DNA of 64,000 nucleotides from Pseudomonas sp. SCB32 (GCF_009189165.1 NZ_CP045118.1:5146001-5210000), one strand, 5' to 3'; counted from the stretch's first letter, positions 37,415 through 44,973 are shown. Notes: generated by a model from the sequence alone, not told the origin. A program made the numbers and translations.

Positions 37415-37690
37415 ATGTCTATGGATTCTGTACGAAATAGGGCATTACAACTGATCCGAACGGTAGGTCCTAAGCATCTCAGCGAGCTTGGAGGAAAGAA
37501 CTACGACCGCTGGAGAAATATCAGCGGTGGGAAGATCAGGATCAGTACCGAGGAAGTCGGCATATTGGCTGATGCATATCCTCATTTTGCTCTTTGGCTG
37601 ATCTCTGGAAAAATTGAGCCAGAACACGGGCATCGCAGCCCCGAATATGACGAGGCTAACCGAAACTTACCCGGACCAAGTGCTGAATAG
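37415..37690 (+). CDS. Phage repressor (C protein)
   Basis: 91 residues. A small helical DNA-binding protein (LSELGGKNYDRWRNISGGKIRISTEEVGILADAYPHFALWLISG), divergent from the early operon and starting 11 bp after the last of three palindromic operators, which it presumably binds. A paralogue sits outside the prophage at 44725-44973. The start used is the ATG at 37415; 37421 is also possible. Confidence 0.8.
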   Translation: MSMDSVRNRALQLIRTVGPKHLSELGGKNYDRWRNISGGKIRISTEEVGILADAYPHFALWLISGKIEPEHGHRSPEYDEANRNLPGPSAE

Positions 37691-37693
37691 CGG

Positions 37694-37703
37694 TTACTAG
37701 TAA
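37694..37703. promoter_or_regulatory. Palindrome with repressor-like half-sites before the FRG gene
   Basis: TTACTAGTAA, built from the TTACT and AGTAA half-sites of the three operators but in everted order, 4 bp after the repressor stop and about 70 bp before the FRG gene. Confidence 0.4.
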
Positions 37704-37776
37704 AGTGACGAGGCGTTGGTACGCCCGACAGTCAAATGGGCCTTATGACTAGCCCTATCTGCATGGGACATGGAAC

Positions 37777-38589
37777 GTGGCAAAGCTAAAAGAAAGAAAA
37801 ATTGCAAAATTCTCCGAATACATAAAGTACATAGAAGAACGGCAAGAAAACACCACCTCCCCTCTTTGGTTTAGGGGGGCCAATGATAGTACTCACCATC
37901 TCACGCCTGGGCTATATCGCCATAAGAAGTCCAAAACAGTAGAAGCCCTTTCCAAGCTTGAGGTTGAGTTAATTTCGAGATTCAAGCAAAGAAGTGTTCC
38001 TTTCACGGATAGAACATTCCCAAGTGAATGGGAAACTCTTTTCTACATGCAACATTATCGCCTACCTACTAGACTTCTTGATTGGACAGAAAATCCATTC
38101 ATTGCTTTCTATTTCGCTATAAGCAACTCGGCTTACAGCTATCAAAATGATCAGCCCGTATTCTCGAAAGACGCAACTGTATGGGTGCTGGACCCAGTCA
38201 CATGGAATCGTCACGCTCTCGCTCATCAAACCTATGATAGAGAAATCCTGCAATCAATTGATGAAGAGATGAAAGGGTACGCCCCGACCACCTCAATATC
38301 AAAAATGAACAACCAACCGGTTGCGCTGTATGGAACCCACAATAGCCCGAGAATAGTGGCTCAGCGCGGCGTCTTTACGATATTTGGTCAAAACACGAAA
38401 GGCATGGACGAGACTTTTTCTACGGAAAAGTTTCCAGCCGACTCTTTAGTAAAGCTAATTATCCCTAAAGAATCTATACCCCTACTCAGGAAGTCACTCT
38501 TCTCGTATGGGTTCACCGAATCCGTAGTATATCCAGACCTAGATGGGCTCGCCCTCGAAATTAAGCGTTTCTTTGAGTTTGAGGTCTAA
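37777..38589 (+). CDS. FRG-domain protein (predicted defence gene)
   Basis: 270 residues, GTG start at 37777; no in-frame ATG nearby. FRG domain: LWFRGAND (Phe-Arg-Gly 32-34), QHYRLPTRLLDWTENPFIAFYF (92-113) and RIVAQRGVFTIF near 190. The domain occurs in phage and defence-island proteins; its biochemistry is not known to me. It is translated 3 bp before a DUF262 gene, in AT-rich DNA unlike the phage core, in the cargo site of the prophage. An antiphage or toxin role is inference. Confidence 0.8.
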   Translation: MAKLKERKIAKFSEYIKYIEERQENTTSPLWFRGANDSTHHLTPGLYRHKKSKTVEALSKLEVELISRFKQRSVPFTDRTFPSEWETLFYMQHYRLPTRLLDWTENPFIAFYFAISNSAYSYQNDQPVFSKDATVWVLDPVTWNRHALAHQTYDREILQSIDEEMKGYAPTTSISKMNNQPVALYGTHNSPRIVAQRGVFTIFGQNTKGMDETFSTEKFPADSLVKLIIPKESIPLLRKSLFSYGFTESVVYPDLDGLALEIKRFFEFEV

Positions 38590-38592
38590 ATA

Positions 38593-39678
38593 ATGAGCGG
38601 CAATTTTCATATTCGACTAATGGACCCCAAGCCACTTACTTGGTGGAAAGCCAGAAAAAGCAAAATTGACATGAGCCCTCCCTATCAAAGGCGCGGGCGA
38701 ATTTGGTCAAAGACTGACAAGGCGTATCTAATTGACTCAATTCTAAACGGATACGACATCCCAAAACTATATATGGCTGACTTTACCCTAGGGCAGAACT
38801 CTCGCCTAAACAAGAGCAAACTCCCCTACGCAATCATCGATGGCAAGCAACGACTAGAGGCAATCTTTGACTTTTTCGACAATGAACTCACGCTCAATGA
38901 AGATTTTGTTTTCCTCGAGAACCCAAGTCTGAAGCTAGGCGGCCTTGGCTATAAGGACCTTTCCTCAAACCACGGAGAGGTTGCAGAGCTATTTGACTCA
39001 TTTGCATTAACAATAATGTCTGTCCATGCTGATGATGAGGCCCCCATCAATGAACTATTTATTCGACTAAACAGAAACAAACCGCTAACCGGTGCCGAAA
39101 TTCGAAACGCAATGAACGGACCGGCACCAGAAGTAATAAGAAACATATGCGAACATGATTTCTTCATAAACAATATAGGATTTTCAGTTAAGCGCGGAGC
39201 AGATTTGAACACAGCAGCCAAGCTGCTGAAATTCGAGTTTGACTCAAAAATCGCCGAAACAAAAAAGAAAGTTCTTGACGATTTTGTACAGAAAATCGAA
39301 GGCGACTATGAAAAAGACAAGCTAGAGCTTGCATTAAGAAGAACAAATGAAAACCTAGATATTATGGCGGAGGTTTTCCTGCCAAGAGATAAGCTTTTGA
39401 CAAGCGCGGGACTTGTGCCAGTTTACTACTGGTTCTGCCGAGCCCATAAAGAAGACTATTACAACATCAGAGAATTTCTTGTTAATTTCGAAACTAACAG
39501 GAAGCTAAACAGAAATGAAATTTCCGGATCAAGCAAAAGCATTACAATAGAAGAAAGCAATTTTTACTCAGCATTTGACAATCTCAACAGAAGCACAAAC
39601 GACTACCAAAGCCATTTGGGGCGTGTAGAAATTCTGGACAAGATATATTCCAGATGGAGAATTAAAAAAGCGAAGTAA
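38593..39678 (+). CDS. DUF262-domain protein (GmrS/ParB-like nuclease fold)
   Basis: 361 residues. The N-terminal DUF262 region shows PPYQRRGRIWSKTDKAYLIDSIL (PPYQRR 29-34) and the signature IDGKQRL (Asp83-Gly-Lys-Gln-Arg87). The rest is helical, with no HNH (DUF1524) partner domain, so it is the GmrS-like half only. DUF262 proteins of the GmrSD type use NTP to cut modified phage DNA. It forms a tight operon with the FRG gene. The two-gene FRG-DUF262 combination is not a named system I can recall. Confidence 0.8.
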   Translation: MSGNFHIRLMDPKPLTWWKARKSKIDMSPPYQRRGRIWSKTDKAYLIDSILNGYDIPKLYMADFTLGQNSRLNKSKLPYAIIDGKQRLEAIFDFFDNELTLNEDFVFLENPSLKLGGLGYKDLSSNHGEVAELFDSFALTIMSVHADDEAPINELFIRLNRNKPLTGAEIRNAMNGPAPEVIRNICEHDFFINNIGFSVKRGADLNTAAKLLKFEFDSKIAETKKKVLDDFVQKIEGDYEKDKLELALRRTNENLDIMAEVFLPRDKLLTSAGLVPVYYWFCRAHKEDYYNIREFLVNFETNRKLNRNEISGSSKSITIEESNFYSAFDNLNRSTNDYQSHLGRVEILDKIYSRWRIKKAK

Positions 39679-39708
39679 TTAGAGCTTAAATTCCATAAAG
39701 AAAAATTA

Positions 39709-39736
39709 AAGTGGGGCCAAAGATCCCGCCCCACTT
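39709..39736. terminator. Terminator between the FRG-DUF262 operon and vsr
   Basis: Stem AAGTGGGGC (39709-39717) / GCCCCACTT (39728-39736), with A/T-rich flanks, between convergent genes. A second small stem AACGGA/TCCGTT follows at 39758-39778. Confidence 0.7.
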
Positions 39737-39795
39737 ATCTCAATAAAAAACGCCCTAAACGGAAGTCAAACCTCCGTTGAAATCTTTCGACACTC

Positions 39796-40215
39796 TTATT
39801 TACCCCCCACCTCTCTCGCCAGTGTTTTCACAATCTCTCTAACACATGCTTCCACATCACCGTTAACCTCGTGCTCCCAGAATCTAACTACAATCCACCC
39901 CATGCCTTCTAATTGATCATCAACACGCCTATCACGCTTCACATTTTCATTTAGCTTTAAGCACCAAAACTCTGAGTTCCCTTTTGGCGTAGTGGAATGC
40001 AAAGGGCACCGATGCCAGAAGCATCCGTCAACAAACACGGCCAGCCTACGAGCAACAAATACAATATCTGGTTTGCCTGGAAGTTTAACTTTAAGTCGAT
40101 ACCTAAGACCTGCAGCCCAAAGTCTTCGCCGCAGAAGCATCTCTGGCCCTGTATCTCGCGATCGGACCCTAGACATACAACATTTCCGTTGCTCTGGCGT
40201 CAGAACATCAGCCAT
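39796..40215 (-). CDS. vsr: Very short patch repair endonuclease
   Basis: 139 residues. It nicks beside T:G mismatches arising from deamination of 5-methylcytosine. Motifs: MSRVRSRDTGPEMLLRRRLWAAGLRYR, GKPDIVF (catalytic Asp50), VDGCFWHRCPLH (His68) and GWIVVRFWEHE. It stands 2 bp after the restriction endonuclease gene and is a normal companion of C5-cytosine restriction systems. Confidence 0.95.
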   Translation of the reverse strand: MADVLTPEQRKCCMSRVRSRDTGPEMLLRRRLWAAGLRYRLKVKLPGKPDIVFVARRLAVFVDGCFWHRCPLHSTTPKGNSEFWCLKLNENVKRDRRVDDQLEGMGWIVVRFWEHEVNGDVEACVREIVKTLAREVGGK

Positions 40216-40217
40216 CT

Positions 40218-41252
40218 TCAGATAAGCCTATCCAGACTCTCCATCAGTTCATCAAAGCTACTAACTGCAGCAGGAGCACCACTTACAATGTTAGACAGAT
40301 TGTAGGCACCAAGTAGCAAGCCCTGATTGTGCATCGTACTGAGGCCATTGTGCGTAGTTCCGCGACTTGTTTTTCCGGTAAACATCTCTTCCGAGATCAA
40401 AGTACCAAAGAAGAGGCGACCTCGATCAACATTTTCAGCCATCCAGGTCCTTAGGTGATTATATAACCCCGGAAGCCAGCTTTCCCAAGCATTGGAAAGA
40501 TCCTTACGCCCTTTGATCTCGCCGACAGCCACCTCTATAGCTCTATTGAATATACGAATATCCGGACGATCACCACCGCTCACGAACTCGAAACGCAACG
40601 TGGTATCTATGCGAATTCTCTTTACATCTCCAACTGCCACTGCGGAACTATAAAGACTCCACTCCTCACTCTCGAAATCAACCTCGGCCTCAACAGTTCG
40701 CCCTTTTTTCTCGAACCATTGAATTATCAAGGTTTTCAGGAGGTCTACCGCGTCGTTACCTCCAATATTTTGACTTTGCCCAATTACCCGGCCGCCCAAG
40801 ATCATCAAAACAACTGACAATGCAAGCTGCGTCGTTCGCTCAGCATTCGTTGGAAATTGAGAGTCAATTTCAAAATTTATCCATTCTGAAAAAGCCTCCA
40901 GCTGCACCAGTGGAACGCTTCCACCCTCACGAAGCTTTTTGACTAAGCCTTCAACCTTCCGAGTTAAGCCGAACTGCCCATATCGCTTAGGGATATTCCG
41001 AAGTGTCTTAATTGAATACCCGGCAAGGCTTACGTACCAGTCCGCGGCGATAGGTTGCCCCTCCAAGATCGAGGGGGTGCAGTGGTAAAGCCCTCCTATA
41101 GCCTCTAGTTCCAAAGATAAAGCTTGGAAGGCTTTGTAGTTCTTTACAATAAGATCAACTTTTCGCTCGCGATCCAGAATCCACGCAGACTCTTCATCAC
41201 CGCCCAATAAGACATCCCGGTCTGCGAACGTCAACTCCGTTAGATAAGTCAT
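40218..41252 (-). CDS. Type II restriction endonuclease, PD-(D/E)XK type
   Basis: 344 residues. No specific enzyme recognised. A plausible active site is Pro230-Asp231 (GDRPDIRIF) with Glu246-Ile-Lys248 (VGEIKGRK). It is encoded between an RHH regulator gene and vsr, divergent from a C5 methylase, which defines it as the nuclease of the module. The target sequence cannot be derived by eye. It is AT-richer than the chromosome, consistent with recent transfer. Confidence 0.75.
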   Translation of the reverse strand: MTYLTELTFADRDVLLGGDEESAWILDRERKVDLIVKNYKAFQALSLELEAIGGLYHCTPSILEGQPIAADWYVSLAGYSIKTLRNIPKRYGQFGLTRKVEGLVKKLREGGSVPLVQLEAFSEWINFEIDSQFPTNAERTTQLALSVVLMILGGRVIGQSQNIGGNDAVDLLKTLIIQWFEKKGRTVEAEVDFESEEWSLYSSAVAVGDVKRIRIDTTLRFEFVSGGDRPDIRIFNRAIEVAVGEIKGRKDLSNAWESWLPGLYNHLRTWMAENVDRGRLFFGTLISEEMFTGKTSRGTTHNGLSTMHNQGLLLGAYNLSNIVSGAPAAVSSFDELMESLDRLI

Positions 41253-41259
41253 AGATCGC

Positions 41260-41433
41260 TCAGTTACTATCCTTAGCTGCTGAATCCGGCTGTTTTGTAT
41301 TTCTATTAACTGCCTGGAGAATCACCCTTCTCGCCCAAGTCGATGTATCTAAGTGGTCCTCTTCCGCAGCCCTTCGAATCTTCAGAAGGTCTTCCGGTGA
41401 AACCCTGATTTGCAGAAATTCTGTTTTTGCCAT
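41260..41433 (-). CDS. Ribbon-helix-helix regulator of the restriction operon (57 aa)
   Basis: A short frame: MAKTEFLQIRVSPEDLLKI, then RRAAEEDHLDTSTWARRVIL and a polar tail. The pattern beta strand (FLQIRVS), helix (PEDLLKIRRAAEED), turn, helix (TSTWARRVILQAV) is a CopG/Arc-type RHH fold. Stop at 41260-41262, 7 bp before the nuclease start. It is divergent from the methylase across a promoter with a perfect 11-bp inverted repeat, its likely operator. It would delay or limit nuclease expression like C proteins of other systems (inference). Confidence 0.75.
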   Translation of the reverse strand: MAKTEFLQIRVSPEDLLKIRRAAEEDHLDTSTWARRVILQAVNRNTKQPDSAAKDSN

Positions 41434-41453
41434 CTTTGCCTCGCCAGCGGGCG

Positions 41454-41521
41454 CCGTAACACATCGTCACACGGATAGTATTCCTCCCTCCCCTTGCGCG
41501 CAGTCTCACAATGTGTTACGG
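41454..41521. promoter_or_regulatory. Inverted-repeat operator in the restriction-methylase divergent promoter
   Basis: CCGTAACACAT (41454-41464) and ATGTGTTACGG (41511-41521), perfect 11-bp arms 46 bp apart, flanking the shared promoter region of the RHH-nuclease-vsr operon and the methylase gene. Confidence 0.65.
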
Positions 41522-41570
41522 TGGCACAATGCGCTATTTCTGCGCGACTTTCTCTTGTAGGGCTTACCTG

Positions 41571-42734
41571 ATGCGTTGGACTGTTGTTGATCTCTTTTCA
41601 GGCTGCGGTGGAATGAGCTACGGCTTCCACAGCCATAAGAATCATTTCCAGATCATCGGTGCTGTTGATCTGCAAAAAGGAAAGCCGGGGAAGGGTAAGA
41701 GCCCTGGTTCGTCGACTGAGTGCAACCCTACGTACAAGAGAAACATCGGTGTCGAGCCCAAGAATGCTGACATCAGCCTGCTTTCCCCCGCGGACTATCG
41801 AGCAGAACTGGGCCTGCGTCGCGGTGAGCTTGATGTCTTGATCTCCTGCGCCCCCTGCACTGGGTTCTCTCAGAAGAACGCAAGAAACCACGTCGAGGAT
41901 GACCCCAGAAATCAGCTCGTCGCAAAGACAGCCGATTTCGTGGAAGAGCTGATGCCAGAATTCCTAGTCATGGAGAACGTCAAAGAACTCCTACAGGGCA
42001 ATCAGAAGCATCACTTTGAAGTCCTACTGAACCGCCTTGAAAAAGACCTCAACTACAAGGTGTGGTTCGATGTACATGACCTTGCTGACTTCGGCCTCCC
42101 CCAACGCCGCATCAGGTTTCTCATGATTGCCCGTCGAGAAGGCCATTTGTCAGGACTACCGGAGCTCAACCATCAGCATAAGAGCGTGAGGGATACAATT
42201 GCTCATCTCCCTTCCATAGCGGCCGGCGAGCAGCATCCACTGGACCCAATGCATGTCGCCCCAGGTAACACAGTGAAAGTCCTTGATCGAATTCGAGCGA
42301 CACCAAAGGATGGTGGCTCTTGGGCCGATATTATGAACAGCCCGAGCTATAGCGACGAGGAGAAGCGGTACCTGCTAATTCCAGCAATGTTCAGAGCACG
42401 GCCAGGGTCATTCCCGGATGTCTATGGGCGCTTATGGTGGGACCGCCCCGCCATCACGATTACGCGGGAATGCGGACACACAGGGAACGGAAGATACCTT
42501 CATCCAGAGCAAGACCGGCTCTTGAGCGTCAGAGAGATGGCTCTGCTGCAGGGCTTCCCTGCTGATTATCATTTCGAAGGGAGACTGGCGGCAAAATACA
42601 ACCAGATTGGCGACTCTGTTCCCCCTCTCATTTCAAGACAAATTGCCGCACACATCATTGCCCTGAAAGAAGCACGCCCGGAATCACGCCCATCCCAAAG
42701 CATTTTGACTCAGCACAACTTGGCTCTTGCCTAA
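41571..42734 (+). CDS. DNA cytosine-5 methyltransferase
   Basis: 387 residues from the ATG at 41571 (41529 is the alternative start). Motif I VVDLFSGCGGMSYGF, motif IV SCAPCTGFSQKN with the catalytic cysteine, motif VI MENVKELL, motif VIII QRRIRFLMIA, motif IX/X region QIGDSVPPLISRQIAAHI. It protects host DNA from the adjacent nuclease. The target-recognition part lies between about 240 and 320. It is divergent from the RHH-nuclease-vsr operon and is the last cargo gene before attR. Confidence 0.92.
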   Translation: MRWTVVDLFSGCGGMSYGFHSHKNHFQIIGAVDLQKGKPGKGKSPGSSTECNPTYKRNIGVEPKNADISLLSPADYRAELGLRRGELDVLISCAPCTGFSQKNARNHVEDDPRNQLVAKTADFVEELMPEFLVMENVKELLQGNQKHHFEVLLNRLEKDLNYKVWFDVHDLADFGLPQRRIRFLMIARREGHLSGLPELNHQHKSVRDTIAHLPSIAAGEQHPLDPMHVAPGNTVKVLDRIRATPKDGGSWADIMNSPSYSDEEKRYLLIPAMFRARPGSFPDVYGRLWWDRPAITITRECGHTGNGRYLHPEQDRLLSVREMALLQGFPADYHFEGRLAAKYNQIGDSVPPLISRQIAAHIIALKEARPESRPSQSILTQHNLALA

Positions 42735-42848
42735 GCTGGTGACTACATCGAGGGTTTTCGCTGGAACGCCAGGTTGAAGCGAGGTTGCGGCACGCTTGAA
42801 ACGCTCAATCTACGGCCATTCAAGGCTGGATAAGGAGCGTCTCATGCG

Positions 42849-42896
42849 ATTCATAATGCTGATGTCCCAGGTTCAAGTCCCGGTGTAGCCACCATA
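42849..42896. repeat. attR, 48-bp core repeat
   Basis: Identical to 27064-27111. It carries only the 3' part of tRNA-Met; the bases before ATTCATAATG do not continue the tRNA, so this is not a second gene. Confidence 0.92.
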
Positions 42897-42901
42897 TATC
42901 G

Positions 42902-42931
42902 AAAGGGGTTTAGCGAAAGCTAAACCCCTTT
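42902..42931 (+). terminator. Original tRNA-Met terminator, displaced by the prophage
   Basis: A perfect 13-bp stem AAAGGGGTTTAGC / GCTAAACCCCTTT with a GAAA loop and a T-rich tail. Confidence 0.85.
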
Positions 42932-42963
42932 TCTTTTGCCTGCGGGAAAGTGGCGGCCTTGTC

Positions 42964-43824
42964 TCACACGAGCTGTTGCTTCGGTGGTAGCGCCCTCAAC
43001 AGCATCTCAGCCTGATCGTCTTGCAGCGACTCCTCCAGCCAATCTCTAGCTGTCAGATTCCACCCCAAATCGCCATCAAGCGGGCGGAAGAAAATGTCCT
43101 CTGGGTACCAAAGTAAACCGCTCGCTTCCGAGGTGAGGTCACTGGCGAAGCCATTCCCCTCGTCAAGCGCAGCAAGGTGCTTAGCAGCAAGCACATGGCC
43201 TGACATAAAGATTCGGTAATGCAGGGCCAGTGCGACTATCTGCAGAAGATGGACGACACAGGGGGAATGTTCGAAGTGATGCCCCTCGGTGAGGTAATAG
43301 GTTCGATGGAAGCTCTCGCCGTCTAACTGCGCAAACTCCTGTGTCAGTAGCACAACGAAAGTGCCACGGCTTTCGCTCAGCGGACGGCCATCCTGCTTGT
43401 AGAAATGCAATTGATAGCGCTCGGCAAGGCCCACCGCGTCGTCCTCGCTGGCCGCCTCCCTTTCTCGAAAGAACGTCGTCAGCTCAGATATGTGCTTGTA
43501 AGAGTGAATTCGACGATGTGGTTCACTCCCCCTCCCCCGGACCCAAAGTGGATCTAGAGCAAGCATCGCTGTGGTCCAGGGCGAGATCTGGCTCAGATGC
43601 CTCTTCAGTTCGTTAACGTCCCCCAGGACCGCAGGCGACGCTTTATGCCCTAAGGCCTCCGGCAACAGCCGGGCAACCTCATTCGGCGCTAGCCCGTGCG
43701 CCTGGAAAGCGTCAATGACTCTTTGCGCCTCCAGACGGAACGCGTCTGTCCGATAGCTCCGCTCCGCGCGGATATCCCGGCCCAGCTTGAATGCAGATAC
43801 CAGCCAGTCAAAGATATTGATCAC
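42964..43824 (-). CDS. Hypothetical protein, accessory block
   Basis: 286 residues, no family recognised. Mixed alpha/beta, no signal peptide, no strong membrane helix apart from a weakly hydrophobic N-terminus (MINIFDWLVSAFKLG). Pieces such as YQLHFYKQDGRPLSESRGTFVVLLTQEF look like a small globular fold. It lies directly right of attR on the minus strand, outside the prophage, with the HEPN-like paralogue upstream. No function can be proposed. Confidence 0.55.
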   Translation of the reverse strand: MINIFDWLVSAFKLGRDIRAERSYRTDAFRLEAQRVIDAFQAHGLAPNEVARLLPEALGHKASPAVLGDVNELKRHLSQISPWTTAMLALDPLWVRGRGSEPHRRIHSYKHISELTTFFREREAASEDDAVGLAERYQLHFYKQDGRPLSESRGTFVVLLTQEFAQLDGESFHRTYYLTEGHHFEHSPCVVHLLQIVALALHYRIFMSGHVLAAKHLAALDEGNGFASDLTSEASGLLWYPEDIFFRPLDGDLGWNLTARDWLEESLQDDQAEMLLRALPPKQQLV

Positions 43825-43978
43825 AACAAAGTCCCTTTTGCCTATCAGCTCGCGGATAGTAGTCCGGCAGATTGCATCTTGGAATCAGTGATCGACGCGT
43901 TCTAAAGCGGGTGCCAAGCACAGGCGTGCAGTGCAGGACTGCAGCTCAATAACAGCTGAGGCGTGAGAGCTTCGGCAC

Positions 43979-44485
43979 TCAGAACTTCCACCGTTTCCGA
44001 AGCTCAATGAAGTCCCGCGCCGCCGCTTCCGTTGCGGTCAACCCCTGCTCCAGGGCGGGCAGCTTGTAGCGGGTTTCCTTACGGGTGATCGAGCCCGGCA
44101 GGCCGGGGGCAAGGTTGGTGACTTCCTGCTCGTAGTAGTTGAACACCCAGCCGCCGTGGATGAACGCATTGCGCTTGGCGCGGATGCGGTCCATCACTGC
44201 ATACCACGCATTGAACTCGCGAAGGCACTCCGCCTCCCCGGCATGGCGACGCGCGATAACTTCCCGCAGCGCATCCATCTTTGCCTTCAGGGAAAGGCGC
44301 TCGATCAGCGGATTGAGGAGCACCGGCTCGCTTCCGCCTACCAGATGCCGCAGGCAGAGGTCCAGATTCAGCTCGAAGCGGGAAAGCTCCATGACAAGGC
44401 GGCCAATCAAGCTGCTGACTGCGGATTGAAGTTCGGCATCGGAGAAAGGCTGTGCCGGGATCGATCCCGCTTTAACTAGCGGCAC
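43979..44485 (-). CDS. HEPN-like protein, paralogue of the prophage left-end gene
   Basis: 168 residues with a GTG start. It shares SRFELNL (35-41) and RNAFIHGGW (Arg105-Asn106-x3-His110) with the 192-residue protein at 27200-27778, along with similar length after the motif and a similar end (RKRWKF against WRNRWPI). Its strand and its place beside the tRNA insertion are the same. It is GC-richer than the phage cargo. The function is unknown; the Rx4H motif suggests a HEPN domain. Confidence 0.6.
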   Translation of the reverse strand: MPLVKAGSIPAQPFSDAELQSAVSSLIGRLVMELSRFELNLDLCLRHLVGGSEPVLLNPLIERLSLKAKMDALREVIARRHAGEAECLREFNAWYAVMDRIRAKRNAFIHGGWVFNYYEQEVTNLAPGLPGSITRKETRYKLPALEQGLTATEAAARDFIELRKRWKF

Positions 44486-44640
44486 AATGCGGCCCTCCCC
44501 TTCGAAGTCTGCATATGCACAGCCGAGCGCACCGCCAAGCGATTACGCGAGCGGGTAGCCCTTTCCACTCTCACCAATGCAGAGACGCGCACAACACCGG
44601 AAACTTCCATGCTCTCCCCCTATAATTCGGAACTTGGAAC

Positions 44641-44693
44641 GGCGTGATTATGTGTTCTATAGACATGAACATAATACACATGCCGGAAACGCC
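44641..44693. promoter_or_regulatory. Nested palindrome before the second repressor gene
   Basis: ATTATGT (44647-44653) with ACATAAT (44669-44675), inner TGTTC-N9-GAACA (44653-44671), outer GGCGT/ACGCC (44641-44645, 44689-44693). A candidate autoregulatory operator, different from the GAGTAA type. Confidence 0.5.
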
Positions 44694-44724
44694 GAACTTG
44701 TAGGATGCTTCTGGAAATCAACGA

Positions 44725-44973
44725 ATGAGCGAAGGAATCTCGGCAAGAGGATTACGGCTACTGGACATGGCCAGCATCAAAAAGCTGACAGAACTGGGCA
44801 GCACGGACTATCTACGCTGGCAGAACATCAAGCGCGGAAAGGCGAGGCTGGGTGCCGATGAGGTTGAAATTCTCGGCAAAGCCTTTCCAAGCTATCGTTG
44901 GTGGCTCATGACGGGAGAGGTAAACCCTGAACTGAAACAATCCAGCCCAGATAGCGATGAGCCTGCTGGTTAA
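44725..44973 (+). CDS. Repressor-like protein, paralogue of the phage C repressor
   Basis: 82 residues. It lines up with the repressor at 37415-37690 across its length: LTELGSTDYLRWQNIKRGKARLGADEVEIL against LSELGGKNYDRWRNISGGKIRISTEEVGIL, then P..WWL.TGE..PE....SPDSDE. It stands alone outside the prophage with a nested palindrome upstream. It is probably left over from another inovirus at the same site. It may bind its own operators or interfere with related phages. Confidence 0.75.
   Translation: MSEGISARGLRLLDMASIKKLTELGSTDYLRWQNIKRGKARLGADEVEILGKAFPSYRWWLMTGEVNPELKQSSPDSDEPAG

Larger units (their letters stand above)
27064..42896. mobile_element. Filamentous (Pf-like inovirus) prophage with defence cargo, about 15.8 kb
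   Basis: It is bounded by a perfect 48-bp direct repeat of the tRNA-Met 3' end. It contains a tyrosine integrase, rolling-circle Rep, Zot morphogenesis ATPase, minor and major coat proteins, an adsorption protein, a probable SSB, small early genes and a repressor, all in inovirus order on the minus strand with the repressor divergent. No secretin is encoded; Pf-type phages use host secretins. Cargo lies at both ends: HEPN-like, YoeB/YefM and a membrane protein beside the integrase, and FRG-DUF262 plus a restriction system beside the repressor. Cargo next to the repressor is the known accessory site of Pf phages. Confidence 0.9.

Noticed and set aside
42849..42896. A second tRNA-Met gene.
   Set aside because: Only the 3' part from the anticodon loop is present; it is the attR repeat.
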